A DNA stretch of 64,000 nucleotides from NCBI RefSeq assembly GCF_905475395.1, contig NC_058339.1, forward strand, positions 5,340,001 to 5,404,000, written 5' to 3'. The notes under the pieces were generated by a model, which saw only the letters and a program-made list of their open reading frames with translations, had not been told where the DNA came from and made no database searches. Origin of the DNA: Chrysoperla carnea (taxonomy: Eukaryota > Arthropoda > Insecta > Neuroptera > Chrysopidae). The translations under genes and the position numbers were made by a program. Below, piece by piece: positions 62,801-64,000 of this stretch. How positions within the stretch are numbered: the stretch's first letter is position 1; every line of letters begins with the position of its first letter.

Positions 62801-63582
62801 AACATTTAAACAGTAAATTAATTTGTTTAAAAATGTATCATGAAAACATTAATCAGATTTATGAGACAATTCGAAATAATTTTAATAAAGAATTGATAAT
62901 CAATGCAAAACTTGATGATGTCAATCAGATTCATGAAACAATTCAAAAAAATGATGATAATTTAATTATCGCTAGGAAACACGATGATATTAATCAGATG
63001 CAAGATACAACTCAAAAATATTTAATCATCAAGATGAAACATGATCATAATAGTCTGATTCAAGAAAATACTGATACAGATTTGATTATCTCAATGAAAC
63101 ATTACGATTTTAATCAGATTTATGAGACAATTCGAAATAATTTTAATAAAGAATTGATAATCAATGCAAAACTTGATGATGTTAATCAGATTCATGAACC
63201 ATTTCAAAACAGTTTTGATAAAGGTTTGATTGTAATTATTATTGGTGATGATTTAAAACAAATTTCTGGTACAATTCAAATAAATGGTGATAAAAAGTTG
63301 ATAATCATCATGAAATATGATGATATTAATTATATTAATGATATAATTCAAAAAAATGTTGAGAAAGATTTAAAAATGATTATGAAATATAATGATAATG
63401 AAATGGAATGTGAACTTAGATCTAAACAACAATTTATTACAAAAGATGCAACAAAGAATTTAAAAATACGTGGATTCATTGGTTTATATGAGGTTGGCGA
63501 AATTCAATGTACTTCTACTGAAATTATGGCTGCATCTGCTACACAAATTGTATTAGGAGTTGCTGTTTTTGGTGAGACATAA
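53320..63582 (+). CDS. SecA-like ATPase of bacterial ancestry, nine exons, 1452 aa
   Basis: Joined coding exons: 53320-53872, 54491-55011, 56575-56914, 57672-57965, 58621-59019, 59496-59773, 59833-60259, 60583-61167 and 62621-63582 (4359 nt; every phase matches). SecA is the bacterial ATPase that pushes preproteins through SecYEG. Its signatures appear in order: Walker A TGEGKT (479-484), VVYGSMSSFQFDFL, Walker B LDEVD (582-586), WSHGLHQ (725-731), GLTGT (766-770), ATNIAGRGTDF (885-895), GGLH (905-908) and RTSRQGNKGS (927-936). Residues 1-440 are a helical, Lys-rich N-terminus unlike SecA. Residues 940-1132 include a TPR-like stretch, and 1133-1452 carry ~30-residue repeats. There is no organelle-targeting signal that I can see. 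The ATPase motifs look intact. Its substrate and role in an insect are unknown. Confidence 0.92.
53903..54446. mobile_element. MITE in intron 1, 544 bp
   Basis: The ends AATAGGGTATT (53903-53913) and AATACCCTATT (54436-54446) are perfect inverted repeats. Related copies are at 59146-59311 (truncated) and 61272-61727, all within this gene. The 61.3-kb copy came with flanking DNA, including the start of exon 2. Confidence 0.8.
54491..55011 (+). CDS. SecA-like gene exon 2
   Basis: Acceptor ttatcgttag|atat, donor acag|gtaact, phase 0 out. It encodes a charged, mostly helical segment of 174 residues ending in an Asn/Ser-rich linker. No known domain. A run of ten G lies just inside the following intron (55036-55047). 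Confidence 0.85.
55115..55330 (+). mobile_element. Degraded non-LTR retrotransposon fragment
   Basis: One frame gives LRRVVGLSIKLSPSYYENL, and another, after a shift, DLTCRTCMKDDETSVHVI, like the C..C....ET..H zinc knuckle behind RNase H. It carries frameshifts and lies in intron 2 of the SecA-like gene. Confidence 0.5.
55355..56403. mobile_element. Foldback element of repeat C arms (~345-375 bp each)
   Basis: The left arm (55355-55697) is the inverse of the right arm (56027-56403): 'gagtaaaaatatgag' / 'ctcatatttttactc' at the inner ends and 'aaaattcccatagagctaaa' / inverse at the outer ends. The ~330-bp middle has a frame reading YTRKSSIDAVKRQPPRRRS that could be a remnant of a transposon protein. 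It lies in intron 2. Confidence 0.75.
56575..56914 (+). CDS. SecA-like gene exon 3
   Basis: Acceptor tataacag|gttg, donor tctg|gttagt. It ends with EALAVVNRAFELCIGHTLRL and PQILALILF, which match the SecA segment just before Walker A (A.VREA..R.LG...F.VQ..G...L). Confidence 0.9.
57672..57965 (+). CDS. SecA-like gene exon 4 (Walker A)
   Basis: Acceptor ttatcag|gatt, donor ttag|gtatgt. It carries LLCQIQTGEGKTFVIAA (Walker A) and ANVVYGSMSSFQFDFL, the SecA motif that reads ADITYGT...GFDYL in bacteria. Confidence 0.93.
58264..58490 (+). repeat. 77-bp minisatellite, three copies
   Basis: The unit starting 'gacagttcaatcgacagtgt' begins at 58264, 58341 and 58418, with only a few differences among copies ('tttaaacgagcacagtcgta' is constant). 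It lies in intron 4, and its base composition is much richer in G+C than its surroundings. Confidence 0.9.
58621..59019 (+). CDS. SecA-like gene exon 5 (Walker B)
   Basis: Acceptor gaatttcag|ggac, donor aaag|gtaagt. It carries KFEYVILDEVDNMLIDNGG, the DEAD-type Walker B of SecA (YAIVDEVDSILID). The rest sits where SecA has its preprotein cross-linking domain but shows no similarity I recognise, and it is shorter. Confidence 0.93.
59146..59311. mobile_element. Truncated copy of the AATAGGGTATT MITE
   Basis: It starts AATAGGGTATTATCGTTAGT, follows the 53903 copy with an internal deletion, and stops at 'attgatacccatt', where a family A fragment begins. It lies in intron 5. Confidence 0.7.
59320..59455 (+). 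repeat. Family A 3' end in intron 5
   Basis: It runs from 'aatggtatagtatgtattat' to 'aactcagtcaattgtttgtt'. It matches 15535-15650 and 44835-44990. It lies about 40 bp upstream of the exon 6 acceptor, so the open frame that starts at 59381 is repeat plus exon. Confidence 0.75.
59496..59773 (+). CDS. SecA-like gene exon 6
   Basis: Acceptor gacgtag|gtgg, donor taag|gtaaga. It carries MWSHGLHQFLQLKHNLQVHA and YAYIRKYGTNLIGLTGTIGG, matching the bacterial RRWS.GLHQA.EAKE and LAGMTGTA motifs. Confidence 0.93.
59833..60259 (+). CDS. SecA-like gene exon 7 (second nucleotide-binding fold)
   Basis: Acceptor atttcag|gtaa, donor gcag|gtaaga. It carries IIVATNIAGRGTDF, HGGLHICVTFCPESKRVQDQ and FYRTSRQGNKGSAG, the SecA helicase motifs V and VI with both Arg residues kept. 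Confidence 0.93.
60583..61167 (+). CDS. SecA-like gene exon 8
   Basis: Acceptor atttacag|gttt, donor gttg|gtaagt. Encodes 195 residues of charged helices. Near the end, HRAHSYISQQNLIKAEECLN and EAHYLLSEIAMERGG resemble a pair of TPR-like helices. No similarity to the SecA C-terminus recognised. Confidence 0.88.
61272..61727. mobile_element. MITE copy within a segmental duplication
   Basis: Ends AATAGGGTATT / AATACCCTATT. The similarity to intron 1 continues past the right end through 'cttcccttttaattttatca' and the exon 2 acceptor. This copy therefore arose by duplication of intron 1 plus exon 2, not by a separate insertion. Confidence 0.8.
61772..61872 (+). pseudogene. Partial duplicate of exon 2, possible alternative last exon
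   Basis: The sequence after an intact acceptor (ttatcgttag) repeats the first ~85 bases of exon 2 (DIILKKLHQEMN, then KVNFVSDKKEF). It then leaves the similarity and reaches a TAA in frame at 61870-61872. Exon 8 ends in phase 1, as exon 1 does, so splicing into this exon would stay in frame and end the protein near residue 1165 without the repeat domain. There is no direct evidence of use. Confidence 0.6.
61905..61971. repeat. Hairpin-forming inverted repeat
   Basis: 'aaaaaaccgtataatagaca' (61909 on) pairs with 'ctattatgcggtttttttcc' (ending 61969), about 24 bp per arm with a 17-base loop and one or two mismatches. It lies between the duplicated exon fragment and the next MITE. Confidence 0.7.
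61972..62520. mobile_element. MITE with perfect 17-bp inverted ends, 549 bp
   Basis: AATAGGGAATATTCATG (61972-61988) and its exact inverse (62504-62520) bound a non-coding element in intron 8. The outer bases resemble the AATAGGGTATT family, but the interior differs. Confidence 0.85.
62621..63582 (+). CDS. SecA-like gene exon 9 (repeat domain and stop)
   Basis: Acceptor ttcaacacag|gtat, phase 1. After about 75 residues come roughly eight ~30-residue repeats (M/K-x-DD-x-NQI-ET-IQ, then K-LII). Two blocks are identical or nearly so: NQIYETIRNNFNKELIINAK at 62851 and again at 63111. The last 60 residues (KNLKIRGFIGLYEVGEIQ, AASATQIVLGVAVFGET) are not repetitive. AATAAA lies at 63591, just after the stop. 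Confidence 0.85.
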
Positions 63583-63594
63583 TTAAGCGTAATA

Positions 63595-64000
63595 AATTTC
63601 GATTTTTGCCCCAATTTCCTAGATCAGTTTTTTTGTATTTTTATACCATGTATATATGAAATATACATAGTAAATTAAGTTTAGTCCCAAGTTTGTAACG
63701 CTTAAAAATATTGATGCTACAAAAAAAGTTTTGGTTTAGTTGTTCACAGAATCACCTAATTAGTCCATTTCCGTATGTCTGTCTGTCGTCTGTCGTCTGT
63801 CCGTCTGTCATCACGATTACTCAAAAACGAAAAGAGATATCAAGCTGAAATTTTTATAGAGTGCTTAAGACGTTAAAAGTGCTTATACGTATTTTCGACT
63901 ACCAAATAGTCATCATCAGTAAGAATTAGCTAGTGATTACTCTTATTATGAATGTTACTCTTTGCTAATTTGGTGGCGGACTGCACACTGATATGTTCGT
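63595..64000 (+). repeat. Dispersed repeat B split by a family A insertion
   Basis: 'tttcgatttttgccccaatt' (63597) to 'cagtttttttgtatt' belongs to repeat B. Family A occupies 63636-63880, from 'ttataccatgtatatatgaa' to 'gtgcttaagacgttaaaagt'. Repeat B resumes at 'tacgtattttcgactacc' (63886). Compare the uninterrupted copy at 45300-45445. Confidence 0.75.

Overview
The window is a piece of a nuclear insect chromosome. It is very AT-rich, its genes are split by GT-AG introns, and it carries a tRNA-derived SINE with a perfect target-site duplication, many MITE-like inverted-repeat elements and degraded non-LTR retrotransposon pieces. I cannot fix the order of insect from sequence alone. A holometabolous insect such as a lacewing or gall midge would fit, but that is a guess.

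Layout, all four genes on the + strand. (1) 12.2-28.0 kb: a three-exon gene (402 aa, introns of 13.0 and 1.6 kb) for a low-complexity protein I do not recognise. (2) 33.0-35.3 kb: an intron-free reading frame of 763 aa with about 16 bacterial-type (YopM/IpaH-like) leucine-rich repeats followed by a NEL domain, the E3 ubiquitin ligase domain of IpaH/SspH/SlrP effectors. It sits behind a probable non-coding first exon. (3) 43.2-47.8 kb: a four-exon WASP-interacting protein (WIP/verprolin, 495 aa) with an N-terminal WH2 motif and a C-terminal WASP-binding motif. (4) 53.3-63.6 kb: a nine-exon gene (1452 aa) containing a SecA-type ATPase core with Walker A, DEVD box, WSxGLHQ, TGT, ATNIAGRGTD and RQG motifs. 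It has unrelated N- and C-terminal extensions, and the C-terminus is built from internal repeats of about 30 residues. All splice phases in the three spliced genes agree.

The remarkable point is that two genes of bacterial ancestry, a NEL-type ligase and a SecA-like motor, flank the eukaryotic WIP gene within 31 kb. Both look domesticated: host-like AT content, introns, splice sites and poly(A) signals. This points to old horizontal transfer. No function follows directly. Handling of bacteria or symbionts, or ubiquitin signalling, are guesses.

The remaining DNA (0-12, 13-25, 28-32, 35.5-43 and 48-53 kb) is AT-rich and holds no gene I can support. It is dominated by dispersed repeats: one family of about 500 bp (called family A here) with at least a dozen copies, several MITE families, a tandem unit of about 313 bp, foldback elements, a 77-bp minisatellite inside the SecA-like gene, and a degenerate minisatellite just after the WIP gene. 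A segmental duplication inside the SecA-like gene has copied the start of its exon 2 into intron 8, where it could serve as an alternative last exon.
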